A stretch of DNA of 64,000 bases, taken from Chitinimonas_A lacunae (GTDB taxonomy: Bacteria > Pseudomonadota > Gammaproteobacteria > Burkholderiales > Chitinimonadaceae). The stretch is from assembly GCF_042650885.1 (NCBI RefSeq), contig NZ_JBHSBU010000001.1:4216001-4280000 (forward strand), given 5' to 3'. The position numbers and the translations under genes were made by a program. Shown here piece after piece: positions 19,812-28,847 of the stretch. The notes below the pieces were generated by a model. It saw nothing but the letters and a program-made list of their open reading frames with translations. It did not search any database and was not told the DNA's origin. The stretch's first letter is position 1. Every line of letters begins with the position of its first letter.

Positions 19812-21134
19812 TTAGATCCCCTTGAGCAGCACGCCGCCGATGGCCAGCGGGGCGAACCAGCGGCAGCCCAGGCGGATTGCCGTCATGAACCAGGGCGATT
19901 CATGTGGCAGCTGGCGGGCCAGGATGGGCCAGGCGATCCAGCCCAGGCAGATGCTGACGGCGATACCGCCCAGCGGCAGCATCACGTTGGAGGTCAGATA
20001 ATCGAGCAGGTCGAAAATGGTGCGGCCGAACGGCTTTACGTCCTGCCACAGGCCGAACGACAGCGACGGCGCGATGCCGGCGACGAACATCACCAGACAC
20101 ACCGCCAGCGTGATCTTGCGCCGCTCCATACCGTGCTCGTCGATAAAGTAGGAAGCCACTACCTCGATCAGACTGATCGACGAAGTCAGCGCCGCCACCA
20201 GCAGCAGGGCAAAGAACAAGGCGCCGAGCCATTGGCCGGCCGGCAGATGATCGAAGATTGCCGGCAGTGTGATAAAGCTGAGGCCGGGGCCGGCTGCCGG
20301 GTCGAAGCCGAAGGCGAATACCACCGGCAGGACCATCAGGCCAGCCAGCAGGGCACAGGCCACTTGCAGACCGATCACCCACAGCGCCGAACTCACCAGC
20401 TTGGCCTGGTCGTCGAGATAGGAGCCATAGGTGATCATCGCCCCCATCCCCAGCGACAGCGAGAAGAAGGCAAAACCGAGCGCTTCGACCACGGTGCTTA
20501 TCGTCACCTTGCTGAAGTCGGGCAACAGGAAGAACGCCACCCCATCCATGGCGCCAGGCAACATCAGCGCCCGGATGATCAGGCCGATCATCAGGATGAA
20601 TAGGCCCGGCATCAGGTATTTACAGATTGCCTCGATCCCGCTTTTCACCCCGCCCAGCACTACCGCCATATTGAGCAGCAGGAACAGGCCGTGATACCAG
20701 ACCGGTTTCCAGGGGTCGGAAATAAAGCTCCCGAATACCTGATTGAGCCCTTCGCGCGATAATCCGGTCAGCTCACCCGATACCGCTTTGACCAGATAAC
20801 CGAGCGTCCAGCCGCCGACCACGCTGTAGAACGTCATGATCAGAAAACCGGTCAACACGCCCATATAGCCAAACAGCGCCCACTTCGAGCCGACCAGTTT
20901 GCGGAAGGCGCCGACCGGGCCGAGCTTGGCGGCGCGGCCCAGGGCCAGTTCGGCCAGCATCACCGTCAGACCGATGGTCAAGGAAAAGAAAATATATAAA
21001 AGCAGAAAAGCCCCGCCACCGTTGTTGCCGGCGATATAGGGAAATTTCCAGATGGCGCCAAGTCCAATTGCCGATCCTGCTGCCGCGAGAATAAAACCAA
21101 GCCGCGAGCCCCATTGGGCGCGTGCTGCCGTCAT
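19812..21134 (-). CDS. Sodium-dependent transporter, neurotransmitter:sodium symporter (NSS) family
   Basis: This 440-residue inner-membrane protein has about 11-12 hydrophobic segments, the usual size for bacterial NSS members of the LeuT fold. The first segment contains the family signature GSAIGLGAIWKFPY, where the helix unwinds to hold sodium and substrate, followed by NNGGGAF. NSS proteins import amino acids or related amines with sodium; the substrate cannot be read from sequence. The gene diverges from tgt and converges with the toxin locus, and it appears to be transcribed alone. Confidence 0.92.
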   Translation of the reverse strand: MTAARAQWGSRLGFILAAAGSAIGLGAIWKFPYIAGNNGGGAFLLLYIFFSLTIGLTVMLAELALGRAAKLGPVGAFRKLVGSKWALFGYMGVLTGFLIMTFYSVVGGWTLGYLVKAVSGELTGLSREGLNQVFGSFISDPWKPVWYHGLFLLLNMAVVLGGVKSGIEAICKYLMPGLFILMIGLIIRALMLPGAMDGVAFFLLPDFSKVTISTVVEALGFAFFSLSLGMGAMITYGSYLDDQAKLVSSALWVIGLQVACALLAGLMVLPVVFAFGFDPAAGPGLSFITLPAIFDHLPAGQWLGALFFALLLVAALTSSISLIEVVASYFIDEHGMERRKITLAVCLVMFVAGIAPSLSFGLWQDVKPFGRTIFDLLDYLTSNVMLPLGGIAVSICLGWIAWPILARQLPHESPWFMTAIRLGCRWFAPLAIGGVLLKGI

Positions 21135-21307
21135 GCCGATCCCTTCTATAAATTTGTTTTCGAGAACCTTACATGGTTAGCGATTTTTCGCTCCCCAGCC
21201 TATGGTGTTCATCCCCGATGGGATAAACCCTATGCTCTGCGCTAAAATGGCCGGTTTGCTTAAAAACAGTGCGCCGGGCTGTTTTCCCGGTAGCGAAAGG
21301 AAGCCCT

Positions 21308-22423
21308 ATGCTGCAATTCACCCTGCGCGCCCAGGATGGCGCCGCCCGTCGTGCCTCGGTGACGCTCAACCACGGCGTGGTCGAAACCCCGGTATTCATG
21401 CCGGTTGGCACCTACGGCACCGTCAAGGCCATGTCGCCGCTCGAACTCGAAGAGATCGGTGCCAAGATCGTCCTGGGTAACACTTTCCACCTCTGGCTGC
21501 GTCCGGGGCTCGAAGTGATGGCCGCCCATGGCGGGCTGCATCGCTTTATGGGCTGGGACCGACCCATCCTGACCGACTCGGGTGGTTTTCAGGTATTCAG
21601 CCTGGGCGCGCTGCGCAAGATCAGTGAAGAAGGCGTCCGCTTCCAGTCGCCGCTCAATGGCGACCGGCTGTTCCTGACGCCGGAAGAGTCGATGAAAATC
21701 CAGGCGGTGCTGAATTCCGATATCGCGATGATCTTCGACGAATGCACCCCGTATCCCGCCGACGAGCGCGAGGCTGCCATCTCGATGCGGCTGAGCCTGC
21801 GCTGGGCCAAGCGCTCGCGTGACGAGTTCGACCGGCTGGAAAATCCCAATGCCCTGTTTGGCATCGTGCAGGGCGGTATGCATGAATTCCTGCGCGACGA
21901 GAGTCTCGATGGGCTTGAGCGGATCGGCTTTCATGGCTACGCCATCGGCGGCCTGTCGGTGGGCGAGCCCAAGGAGGATTTCGCCCGCATCCTCGCCCAT
22001 ACCGCGCCCAAGCTGCCGACCGACAAGCCACGCTACCTGATGGGCGTCGGAACGCCCGAGGACCTGGTCTACGGGGTGTCGCAAGGCATCGATATGTTCG
22101 ACTGCGTGATGCCGACCCGCAATGCCCGCAACGGCTGGCTGTTCACCCGCTGGGGCGACGTCAAGGTCAAGAACGCCCGTTATCGCAACGATGTGCGGCC
22201 GCTCGATGAGCAGTGCGCCTGCTACACCTGCCGCAATTTCAGCCGCGCCTATCTGCACCATCTGTTCCGGGCCGGTGAAATCCTGGGCGCCCGGCTCAAT
22301 ACCATCCACAACCTCTACTACTACCAATGGCTGATGGCCGAAATGCGCACGGCCATCGAAGCCGGCAGCTTCGCGGCCTTCGTCTCGCGCTTCCATGCCG
22401 AGCGCGGCCAGGGCGTCGGCTGA
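21308..22423 (+). CDS. tgt: Queuine tRNA-ribosyltransferase (tRNA-guanine transglycosylase)
   Basis: This 371-residue enzyme swaps guanine-34 of GU(N)-anticodon tRNAs for the queuosine precursor preQ1. It carries TDSGGFQVFS with the catalytic Asp, the nucleophile region GIDMFDCVMPTRNAR, and the zinc site CACYTC followed by a downstream HH. Length matches E. coli Tgt (375 aa). I chose the ATG at 21308, preceded by GAAAGGAAG, over an in-frame GTG at 21269 that would add 13 unconserved residues. The usual yajC-secDF neighbours are absent; a small pseudopilin-like gene follows instead. Confidence 0.97.
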   Translation: MLQFTLRAQDGAARRASVTLNHGVVETPVFMPVGTYGTVKAMSPLELEEIGAKIVLGNTFHLWLRPGLEVMAAHGGLHRFMGWDRPILTDSGGFQVFSLGALRKISEEGVRFQSPLNGDRLFLTPEESMKIQAVLNSDIAMIFDECTPYPADEREAAISMRLSLRWAKRSRDEFDRLENPNALFGIVQGGMHEFLRDESLDGLERIGFHGYAIGGLSVGEPKEDFARILAHTAPKLPTDKPRYLMGVGTPEDLVYGVSQGIDMFDCVMPTRNARNGWLFTRWGDVKVKNARYRNDVRPLDEQCACYTCRNFSRAYLHHLFRAGEILGARLNTIHNLYYYQWLMAEMRTAIEAGSFAAFVSRFHAERGQGVG

Positions 22424-22509
22424 GAACCGATTGCCCTCTGCCGGGTCCGAGCGCAAGCCGGACCTGGCGCCAGCGGGGCGCTTGTGGCGGCTGACCGGGA
22501 AACTGCTGT

Positions 22510-22923
22510 TTGGCCTGTCCACCCTTCCTGCCCATTCTTGCTTACTGTCTGCTCAAACTGGCCTGGCTCGCTGGGGTGCTGACGCTCGGCTTCTGGCTGA
22601 CGGCGTCGAACTGGCTGTTCGACGTTCGCTATAGCCAGTTGCAGTCTGCCCAGGCGCAATTGCAGGGAGTGCGCGGCGAGATCGAGCAATTCCGGCGGGT
22701 CAAGCAGCGCTTGCCTGTCGATCTGGCAGAACTGCTCGCTTGGCGCTGCGGCCACCTCAGCAAAGCGCAGGCGCGGCACTGCGCACGTTTGCTACACCGC
22801 GATTCCTGGAATAAACCGGTCCATTACACCTTCCCGGGCAGGCACAGTCGGGAGGGCTTCGATCTATGGATCGTCGCGCCGGCCGAGCACAGCCATTCGT
22901 TGGAAATCGTCGGGAACTGGTGA
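22510..22923 (+). CDS. Membrane-anchored GspG-like (type II secretion pseudopilin-like) protein
   Basis: The protein has about 137 residues, with one N-terminal membrane segment (AYCLLKLAWLAGVLTLGFWL), a short coiled coil, then a C-terminal part DSWNKPVHYTFPGR...GFDLWIVAP....EIVGNW. That part resembles the calcium-binding end of major pseudopilin GspG (DPWG.PY.Y..PG..G.YD..SLG.DG). The canonical prepilin-peptidase site (G followed by F-T-L-I-E) is not seen. The start is uncertain because only a TTG fits at 22510. No other secretion genes are nearby, so it is an orphan that may have been recruited for another role. Confidence 0.6.
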   Translation: MACPPFLPILAYCLLKLAWLAGVLTLGFWLTASNWLFDVRYSQLQSAQAQLQGVRGEIEQFRRVKQRLPVDLAELLAWRCGHLSKAQARHCARLLHRDSWNKPVHYTFPGRHSREGFDLWIVAPAEHSHSLEIVGNW

Positions 22924-23029
22924 GAGGAAGCAAGCGGAAGTGGCGGTGTACTCCAAGAAAAGGTATGCATTTATATCAATGCCAGAAAGGAGTACTTCAA
23001 GAATAATTGCCGCACCTGAGGAAGAATCT

Positions 23030-25207
23030 ATGCAAGATAAGAATACCTATTGTCTTAACCATTCCATTTCATCTTCTGCTTTCCGTGTCTTGCAACTGTC
23101 CATCGCTCTGGCCCTGGCCATCACTGCCCAGGCCCAGGAGGCACCAGTACAATCCAGCGAAAAAGTACAGGTCGAAGGTAGCCCGGAGCAGGCCCGGCAA
23201 GCCTCGGTACAGTTGAAGCGGACTGTGCCGCGCAGCGAGCTGGAGCGTCATGGCGACACCAGCGTGCTCGATGTGCTGCGTCGCCAATCGGGTATCACGG
23301 TGACGGGCGCGTCCGGCTCGGGCAAGGGGGAAGTGCGGATGCGGGGGCTCGGCGGCAACTATGTGCAGATCCTGGTCAATGGCGAAGCGGCGCCGCCCGG
23401 TTTTGCGCTCGATACCCTGTCGCCTGCGCTGGTCGAGCGCATCGAGATCAGCCAGATGCCCAATGTGGCCCTGGGCACCCAGGCGGTCGCCGGGGTGATC
23501 AATATCATTCTGCGTCAGGCAGGCAGCCGGCCGCAGCGTCAGTTGACTCTTGGCCTCAACCATACCGACGGCTACCGCAATCCCACGGCATCTGCCAATT
23601 ACAGCGACAAGCACGGCGCTCTGTCCTGGGTGGTGGCCGCGAACGCCCGCCATCTCAAGGGCGATGAACGTTATCTGTCCGAGATCGAAGGCGGCAAGGC
23701 GCCGCTGCAACGCACGCTTGAGCAGTTCAACCACGACCACGCCAAATCATGGAGTCTCGCGCCCCGGCTTCATTGGAAGCGGTCGGACGGCACCGCCCTC
23801 AACTGGCAGGTGTTTGCCAATGATCACCGCTACGACAGCGTGGGGCGCGACCAGACCGAATTTGTGGCCGGGCCGGTCACTGTCTGGGGCAACGATCTGT
23901 ACGTCAGCCACGGCAGCAACCGTTCGCTTCGCAACCAGCTCAGCTGGAGCCAGCCGCTTGGCGAACACACCAAGCTGGAAATCAAAGTCGGTGCCAGCAA
24001 CAGCCGGATCGGCCACGCCAGCGATATTCGCTATCTCGATGGCGCCGGACAGGTGGCGCATTTTCAGGCAACACGTAAGGACAGTGAGACCAGCGCGCTA
24101 TCGTTGCTGAGCAGCCTGCGCTTTCACTATCTGGACGACCATGCCTTGCTGTTCGGCACCGAATTCAAGCGCGACCGGATGACGAGCCGGCAGAGCGATT
24201 GGCTCGATGGGGTATCGCAGCTCGCTGGCCTTGCCAGCCACACCGAGGTCGATATCGATCAACGCGCCGGTTTTATCCAGGATGAATGGGAGATCACACC
24301 GCGTCTGGCCGTCAATCTGGGGCTGCGGCACGATGTCCTGCGGCTGGTGAGCCGCGACGATCTGGGCCGCCGGACCACTTTCCGGCAGGGCGTGACCAGT
24401 CCGGTGGGGCAATTGGTCTGGAAGCTGCCCGGGTCGGAAAAGGATCAGCTCCGGCTCGGGCTGGCGCGGACCTGGCGGGTGCCCAGCCCCGACAGCTTCA
24501 GCGCCGGACGTCAGCTCTCCCAGGACAATACGGTGACCTCGCCCGACCGGGCCGGCAATCCGACACTCAAGCCGGAACTGGCCTGGGGTGTCGATCTTGC
24601 CTACGAACACTATCTGCCCGGCAACGGTGTCCTTAGCGCGACGGTGTTTAGCCGCCGTATCGAGGATGCCATGGTCACCGTGCGCCGATTGGAAGACGGC
24701 CGTTGGGTTTCCATGCTGGTCAATGCCGGACAGGCCAGCTCGCATGGGGTCGAACTGGAAGCCAAGGCCAAGCTGTCACAACTGATCGCCAACGCCCCGG
24801 CCATCAATCTGCGGGTCAATCTGTCCCGTTACTGGTCGTCGGTGGACGCCATTCCGGGGCCTGACAATCGCCTGAACAGCCAGACGCCGCTGTCCTTCCA
24901 GATCGGCGCCGATTACGCCTTCCCGGCCTTGCCGATTTCAGCCGGTGCGTCGTTTGGCTTTGTGAAGAACGGTACGGTCCGGCTGTCCGAGTACGAGAGC
25001 GAATTCAAGAGCAACCAGCGCACGCTCGATGCCTATGCGCTGTGGCGGATCGGACCGATGACCCAGCTGCGCCTGTCCGTCGCCAATCTGTTGCGCGACC
25101 CGGAACGCAAAAACAGCCGCTTTGTAACGGCCGATTCCTGGCAAACCAAGCACACCTCGCTCGATACCTTCCGCGTGTTCCGTCTGCTGTTGGAGGCGAA
25201 ATTCTGA
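23030..25207 (+). CDS. TonB-dependent outer-membrane receptor
   Basis: The protein has about 725 residues from an ATG preceded by GAGGAAG; an upstream in-frame GTG at 22940 is less likely because it would bury the signal peptide (LQLSIALALAITAQAQ). Residues ~40-170 form the plug: SVLDVLRRQSGITVTG, MRGLGGNYVQILVNGE and VERIEISQMP..., ending in GVINIIL. The rest is a 22-strand-type barrel ending in an aromatic F (LLEAKF), as needed for outer-membrane insertion. Such receptors import siderophores, vitamins or sugars using TonB energy. No regulator, extracytoplasmic sigma factor or transporter gene adjoins it, so the ligand is unknown. Confidence 0.93.
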   Translation: MQDKNTYCLNHSISSSAFRVLQLSIALALAITAQAQEAPVQSSEKVQVEGSPEQARQASVQLKRTVPRSELERHGDTSVLDVLRRQSGITVTGASGSGKGEVRMRGLGGNYVQILVNGEAAPPGFALDTLSPALVERIEISQMPNVALGTQAVAGVINIILRQAGSRPQRQLTLGLNHTDGYRNPTASANYSDKHGALSWVVAANARHLKGDERYLSEIEGGKAPLQRTLEQFNHDHAKSWSLAPRLHWKRSDGTALNWQVFANDHRYDSVGRDQTEFVAGPVTVWGNDLYVSHGSNRSLRNQLSWSQPLGEHTKLEIKVGASNSRIGHASDIRYLDGAGQVAHFQATRKDSETSALSLLSSLRFHYLDDHALLFGTEFKRDRMTSRQSDWLDGVSQLAGLASHTEVDIDQRAGFIQDEWEITPRLAVNLGLRHDVLRLVSRDDLGRRTTFRQGVTSPVGQLVWKLPGSEKDQLRLGLARTWRVPSPDSFSAGRQLSQDNTVTSPDRAGNPTLKPELAWGVDLAYEHYLPGNGVLSATVFSRRIEDAMVTVRRLEDGRWVSMLVNAGQASSHGVELEAKAKLSQLIANAPAINLRVNLSRYWSSVDAIPGPDNRLNSQTPLSFQIGADYAFPALPISAGASFGFVKNGTVRLSEYESEFKSNQRTLDAYALWRIGPMTQLRLSVANLLRDPERKNSRFVTADSWQTKHTSLDTFRVFRLLLEAKF

Positions 25208-25508
25208 GAGGACGCCACAGCGTGTCCGGCGGTGTCAGCCCCGGACCGCTCAGGTGGACTGGACGCTTCGGTGTCCCAGGGCGCGGGACTGTCCGTCAGG
25301 CGGGACAGTGGACACAGCGGCCAAGGGCCGAGCTTGGGTAGGTATGCGTAGAGGTCATGCCTATTTAATCTAATTTCGAATGCTGGATTGGCATATATAA
25401 GATTATCTATGCATCTCATGCATACCTTAAGCCTCACACTTATTGCGTCCGACTGAACCGACTGCACAGGTCATGGCGGACGCAGTCGGTGCTTGCCTGA
25501 AGGCAGGC
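25208..25508. other. Intergenic region with nested inverted repeats, no gene seen
   Basis: About 300 bases lie between the receptor and the SUKH gene, which converge. At 25271-25315 two nested short inverted repeats (GTGTCC/GGACAC and ACTGTCC/GGACAGT) could form a GC-rich stem, but no T run follows on either strand, so it is at best a weak terminator. The remainder is AT-rich with GGTATGC near 25341 and its complement near 25423. I see no credible coding sequence. Confidence 0.4.
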
Positions 25509-26033
25509 TCAGCCCCAGGCCTCTTGCCACAAATCCTTGCCGGCCAGCCAGTCCTTGAACCACTCATCCAGCGTCGCTTTATGGGCAATCAGATATTCGG
25601 CCACTTCCTCGTCCTCCCCGATCGCGGCGAGATCGATATAGGCGACCGGGTAGGGCGGTTCGCAATGAACCAGCGAATAGACCGTGCAGCCCCAGTAGCA
25701 GAACGGCAGCCAGCGTTCCGGCCAATGCCAGTCGGGTGCGTCGGGGTCTTTTTGGGCGAGGGTCTGGTAGAGCGAAACGGCGCTGCTGCCCTGATCGTCG
25801 GTAAAGCCGTCTTCAAGCCCCATCACGCCGTAACCCGGCCCGAAACCGCCATTGGCGACGTCGAGATAAAGCTGGCGCAATAAAGGCGGCAGCGCAAAGC
25901 CCAACTCGGCTTCGCTGCTGGCGACTTCGGCGGGTGAGGCGGGCGGGCAGGGTTCGAAGGGCTGGCCGGTGACGTCTTCGCTGACGGGGTTGGCGGCCAG
26001 ACGGGCTTGCAGGGCGGTGACGATGGGGTGCAT
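25509..26033 (-). CDS. SMI1/KNR4 (SUKH) family protein
   Basis: This 174-residue cytoplasmic protein is typical in length for SUKH domains. The hallmark segment is A.SSEAELGFALPPLLRQLYLDVANGGFGPGYG, of which LPPLLRQLY and NGGFGPG are the most recognisable; a later WLPFCYWG matches the second family block. Many SUKH proteins are immunity proteins against contact-dependent or RHS toxins, but this one is not beside a toxin gene. It may be an orphan immunity protein guarding against kin toxins, or have an unrelated regulatory role. Confidence 0.8.
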   Translation of the reverse strand: MHPIVTALQARLAANPVSEDVTGQPFEPCPPASPAEVASSEAELGFALPPLLRQLYLDVANGGFGPGYGVMGLEDGFTDDQGSSAVSLYQTLAQKDPDAPDWHWPERWLPFCYWGCTVYSLVHCEPPYPVAYIDLAAIGEDEEVAEYLIAHKATLDEWFKDWLAGKDLWQEAWG

Positions 26034-26076
26034 GGCGCGGACTCAGGGCAAAAGAGGACAGGCGTCGAGTGGCGGA

Positions 26077-28182
26077 TCAGCTGGTATTGCGTCCACTCGA
26101 CAGTGGCAGGGTGATCAGGAATTCCACCCCGCCCGGCATATTGCGGGCCTCGATCGAGCCGTCCATCTTGGCCATATAGCTGCGGGCAACGAAAAGTCCC
26201 TGGCCTTTGTTTTCCTCACCGGGCGGCTCAAGCGACACGCCGTACTCGAAAATGGTGTCGAGCTTGTCTTCGGGAATGGCCGGACCACGGTTGCGAATCG
26301 AAATCTCGGCGCCGCGCTCGGTGACTGCCAGCGCGATCGAGATTGGGCTGTCGGGCTCGCGGAAGCGGACGGCGTTATTGAGCACGTGCATGATCACATC
26401 CTCGATCCAGCCCTCGTCGGCCATGGCCCAGACGGCGCCTTTGGGGCCACGGTAATCGATATTGTCGATCCCGATCTCGGTGGCGTTTTGCAGAAACTCG
26501 ACCAGATTGGTGCGGGTGAGCTGAGGCGAGGCGTTGACGAAGGCGGTTTCGGGCGAGGCGGCGCTATAGAGCAGTTCGACGGCGCGCAGCATCCGATCGA
26601 CATAAGGCCGGCTGCGGTCTTCGCCGTCGCCGTGCAAGGCCACCAGATTCTGCAAGGGCGAACGGATTTCATGGCCGATCGCCTTGAGCATCTCCTTGCT
26701 TTGGGCGATCTGCCGCTGCTCGCGCACGATATCGGCCCGTACCCGCTCCAGCAGATCGCGCAGACCTGTGGCCAGCACGCCCAGCTCATCGCGCCCGACC
26801 AGCCCGGCGAAGCCGATATCGGGCAGGGGGCCGTTGACCTGGAGCTTCTTCGACAGTTCATGGGTGCGCCGGGTCAGCTTGGAAACCGGCCGCAGCACAT
26901 AAATCTCGATCACTGCCCACGACACCAGCACCACAGCCAACAGCAGCAGCAGATAGGCCACGATGCGCTGCCCCAGCAGCACCCAGCCATCGCGGGCATT
27001 GGCCACATCGCCCAGCAGGGCGAGTTCGAAGCCATTGAGCCGACTCTGCGCCAGCGGCCGCACCGCAGCGGTGGTGCCATGGTCGGTAAAGGCGGTGACG
27101 ATGATGCGGCGGGCGATATCTTCGAGCGCCGAGGCTTCCTTGGGTTGCGGGCGCGAGTTGATCACCAGCTCGCCGCGCTGGCCGGTCGGGGCCACGATAC
27201 GCAATTCCTCGCCCGTGGCCAGTTCGTTGCGCAGGCTGTCGATCGAATAGAGCGGAATGGGCGCGGCCTGAGCCGTGCTGAACAGCACGGGCGAGCGGCC
27301 GTCGGCTTCCTTGGGACCGAGCAGTTCGAGCGAGACATCGAGCGCCTGCAAATCCTTGGGCGGCCATGGTTCGAAATGGTAGCGCCATGGATCGACCGGC
27401 AGGCGCAGCGCAAAGTGATAGACGCAGGGAAACGGCGCCTCGGGCGGCAGCGCTTCGCCGGCGCCCGGCAGGCAGCGGCCGGTCTTGAGCAGTCGGCCGC
27501 CGACTTCGCGGTCGTGGCGGCCGCCGACGACTTTCCAGTCGGTGCGGGCGCGGTAGCCGGTGATATTCCAGCGGGTGGCCGTGCGGGCCGACGCTGCGCT
27601 GCCGTCACGGGGCGGTGGCGGCGGCTGGAACGTGGCCAGCCAGCGGCCCTGATTGCCCTGGATCGCCACCTGTAGCTTGAGCCGATGCACCGCATCGAAC
27701 GCCTTGGCACCCTGGGTATGGGTCTCGATGGCGTTATGGCGGAAGCTGCCTTGCAGAAACACAAAGGCGCCCTTGTCGCGGTCCTGGATCAGCCCGGCGC
27801 AGATGGCGCCGTCGTTGCCGACGGCGTAGGTGCAGGCCTTGGGCAGTTCCAGGTCGCGCTCGCTGCGCAGCCAGATATTGAGCGTATTGAGCGGCAGCGC
27901 AAACACCCGCACTGACGAGCCGCTGCGCTGCTGTGTCACCAGATTGGCCAGCAGGATCTGGCCGTCGAGCGAGGTCAGCTGGTTGCGGATGGCGCGCAGC
28001 CGGGTTTCCAGATTCTTGGTGTAGGTCTCGATCGCTTCCTGCCGGCCCCAGCGGATCGCGACGATGGCGCCGGCGATCAAGACACAGATCAGCAGCACAA
28101 AGGCGCCACGGATCAGAATCCGGGTACGCGAACCGAGCAGCCAGTTGCCGAGCCGGTCCAGGCTGCGTCTCAGTCTAGCCAC
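26077..28182 (-). CDS. Membrane sensor histidine kinase with large periplasmic domain
   Basis: This 701-residue protein has a membrane segment at ~25-45 (FVLLICVLIAGAIVAIRWG), a periplasmic sensor of about 350 residues I do not recognise, a second membrane segment near 410-430 (IVAYLLLLLAVVLVSWAVIE) and a HAMP linker. The HisKA motif GHEIRSPLQNL has the phospho-acceptor at about His504. The ATPase domain has the N box (NNAVRF), a Gly box (GQGLFVARSYM) and final strands. Its start overlaps the end of the upstream regulator gene by 13 bases, so the two form a coupled two-component pair. The signal is unknown. Confidence 0.93.
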   Translation of the reverse strand: MARLRRSLDRLGNWLLGSRTRILIRGAFVLLICVLIAGAIVAIRWGRQEAIETYTKNLETRLRAIRNQLTSLDGQILLANLVTQQRSGSSVRVFALPLNTLNIWLRSERDLELPKACTYAVGNDGAICAGLIQDRDKGAFVFLQGSFRHNAIETHTQGAKAFDAVHRLKLQVAIQGNQGRWLATFQPPPPPRDGSAASARTATRWNITGYRARTDWKVVGGRHDREVGGRLLKTGRCLPGAGEALPPEAPFPCVYHFALRLPVDPWRYHFEPWPPKDLQALDVSLELLGPKEADGRSPVLFSTAQAAPIPLYSIDSLRNELATGEELRIVAPTGQRGELVINSRPQPKEASALEDIARRIIVTAFTDHGTTAAVRPLAQSRLNGFELALLGDVANARDGWVLLGQRIVAYLLLLLAVVLVSWAVIEIYVLRPVSKLTRRTHELSKKLQVNGPLPDIGFAGLVGRDELGVLATGLRDLLERVRADIVREQRQIAQSKEMLKAIGHEIRSPLQNLVALHGDGEDRSRPYVDRMLRAVELLYSAASPETAFVNASPQLTRTNLVEFLQNATEIGIDNIDYRGPKGAVWAMADEGWIEDVIMHVLNNAVRFREPDSPISIALAVTERGAEISIRNRGPAIPEDKLDTIFEYGVSLEPPGEENKGQGLFVARSYMAKMDGSIEARNMPGGVEFLITLPLSSGRNTS

Positions 28183-28847
28183 TGAAAACCCTTCATCTTG
28201 ACCGTGGCGATGCGGTCGAACGACGGGTCGATTTCCTCGAAGGCTTCGCGGATGGTGCGGATATGCTGGCGCAGATTGGTGGTATTGCGGCCCGAGGGCA
28301 GCAGGGCGAACAGTTCGTCGTAGGTGGCGACGCCACCTTTCTTGTCATGCAGCGCCTTGAGGATGCGCTGGGCGGTGATCGGCAGGTTGAGCCGCTTGCC
28401 GCGCCAGGTCGGCTGCGGCTGGCGCAGCGGGTCGATCACCAGATCGGCCGGATCGGCCGTGCCGCCATGGGCCGGGCGGGCGGTGCGCAGAATGCCGAAC
28501 ACGGCGCCGAGAAAATCCTGTTCGTTGACCGGCTTGCCCAGGTAATCCCAGATATCGAGTTCGCGCATGATCGAGCGGTAGATGCTGGCGTCGAGCCCGG
28601 ACACCACCAGCACCGGGCTGCGATGGCTGGTATTGATCGCGTTGACGATGCCGATGCCGGCATTGCGGTCGGGCTTGAGTTCGATATCGAGCACCACCAG
28701 ATCGTACGGGGCCGACGTCACCGCTTCGACGGCGCTGTCACGATCGTAGAAACGGTCGATCTGGATCGCCGGCTTGGCGTTGCCGATCCAGCGGTAAAGC
28801 TCGTCGCTGAACGGCACTTCGTCCTCAATAATGGCGATCCTGGTCAT
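28170..28847 (-). CDS. Response regulator with winged-helix-like DNA-binding domain
   Basis: This 225-residue protein has a receiver with acid pocket Glu8-Asp9, phosphorylation site Asp54 in VVLDIELKPD, switch Ser83 and Lys105 in LGKPV. The C-terminal domain (~140-225: NLPITAQRILKALHDKKGG.....ELFALL....NTTNLRQHIRTIREAF....IATVKMKGFQWL) is OmpR-like in layout, with a recognition helix in LRQHIRTIREAF and a terminal hairpin, though diverged. It is the first gene of an operon with the histidine kinase that follows. The ~790-base non-coding region upstream may hold its promoter and target sites. Confidence 0.93.
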   Translation of the reverse strand: MTRIAIIEDEVPFSDELYRWIGNAKPAIQIDRFYDRDSAVEAVTSAPYDLVVLDIELKPDRNAGIGIVNAINTSHRSPVLVVSGLDASIYRSIMRELDIWDYLGKPVNEQDFLGAVFGILRTARPAHGGTADPADLVIDPLRQPQPTWRGKRLNLPITAQRILKALHDKKGGVATYDELFALLPSGRNTTNLRQHIRTIREAFEEIDPSFDRIATVKMKGFQWLD

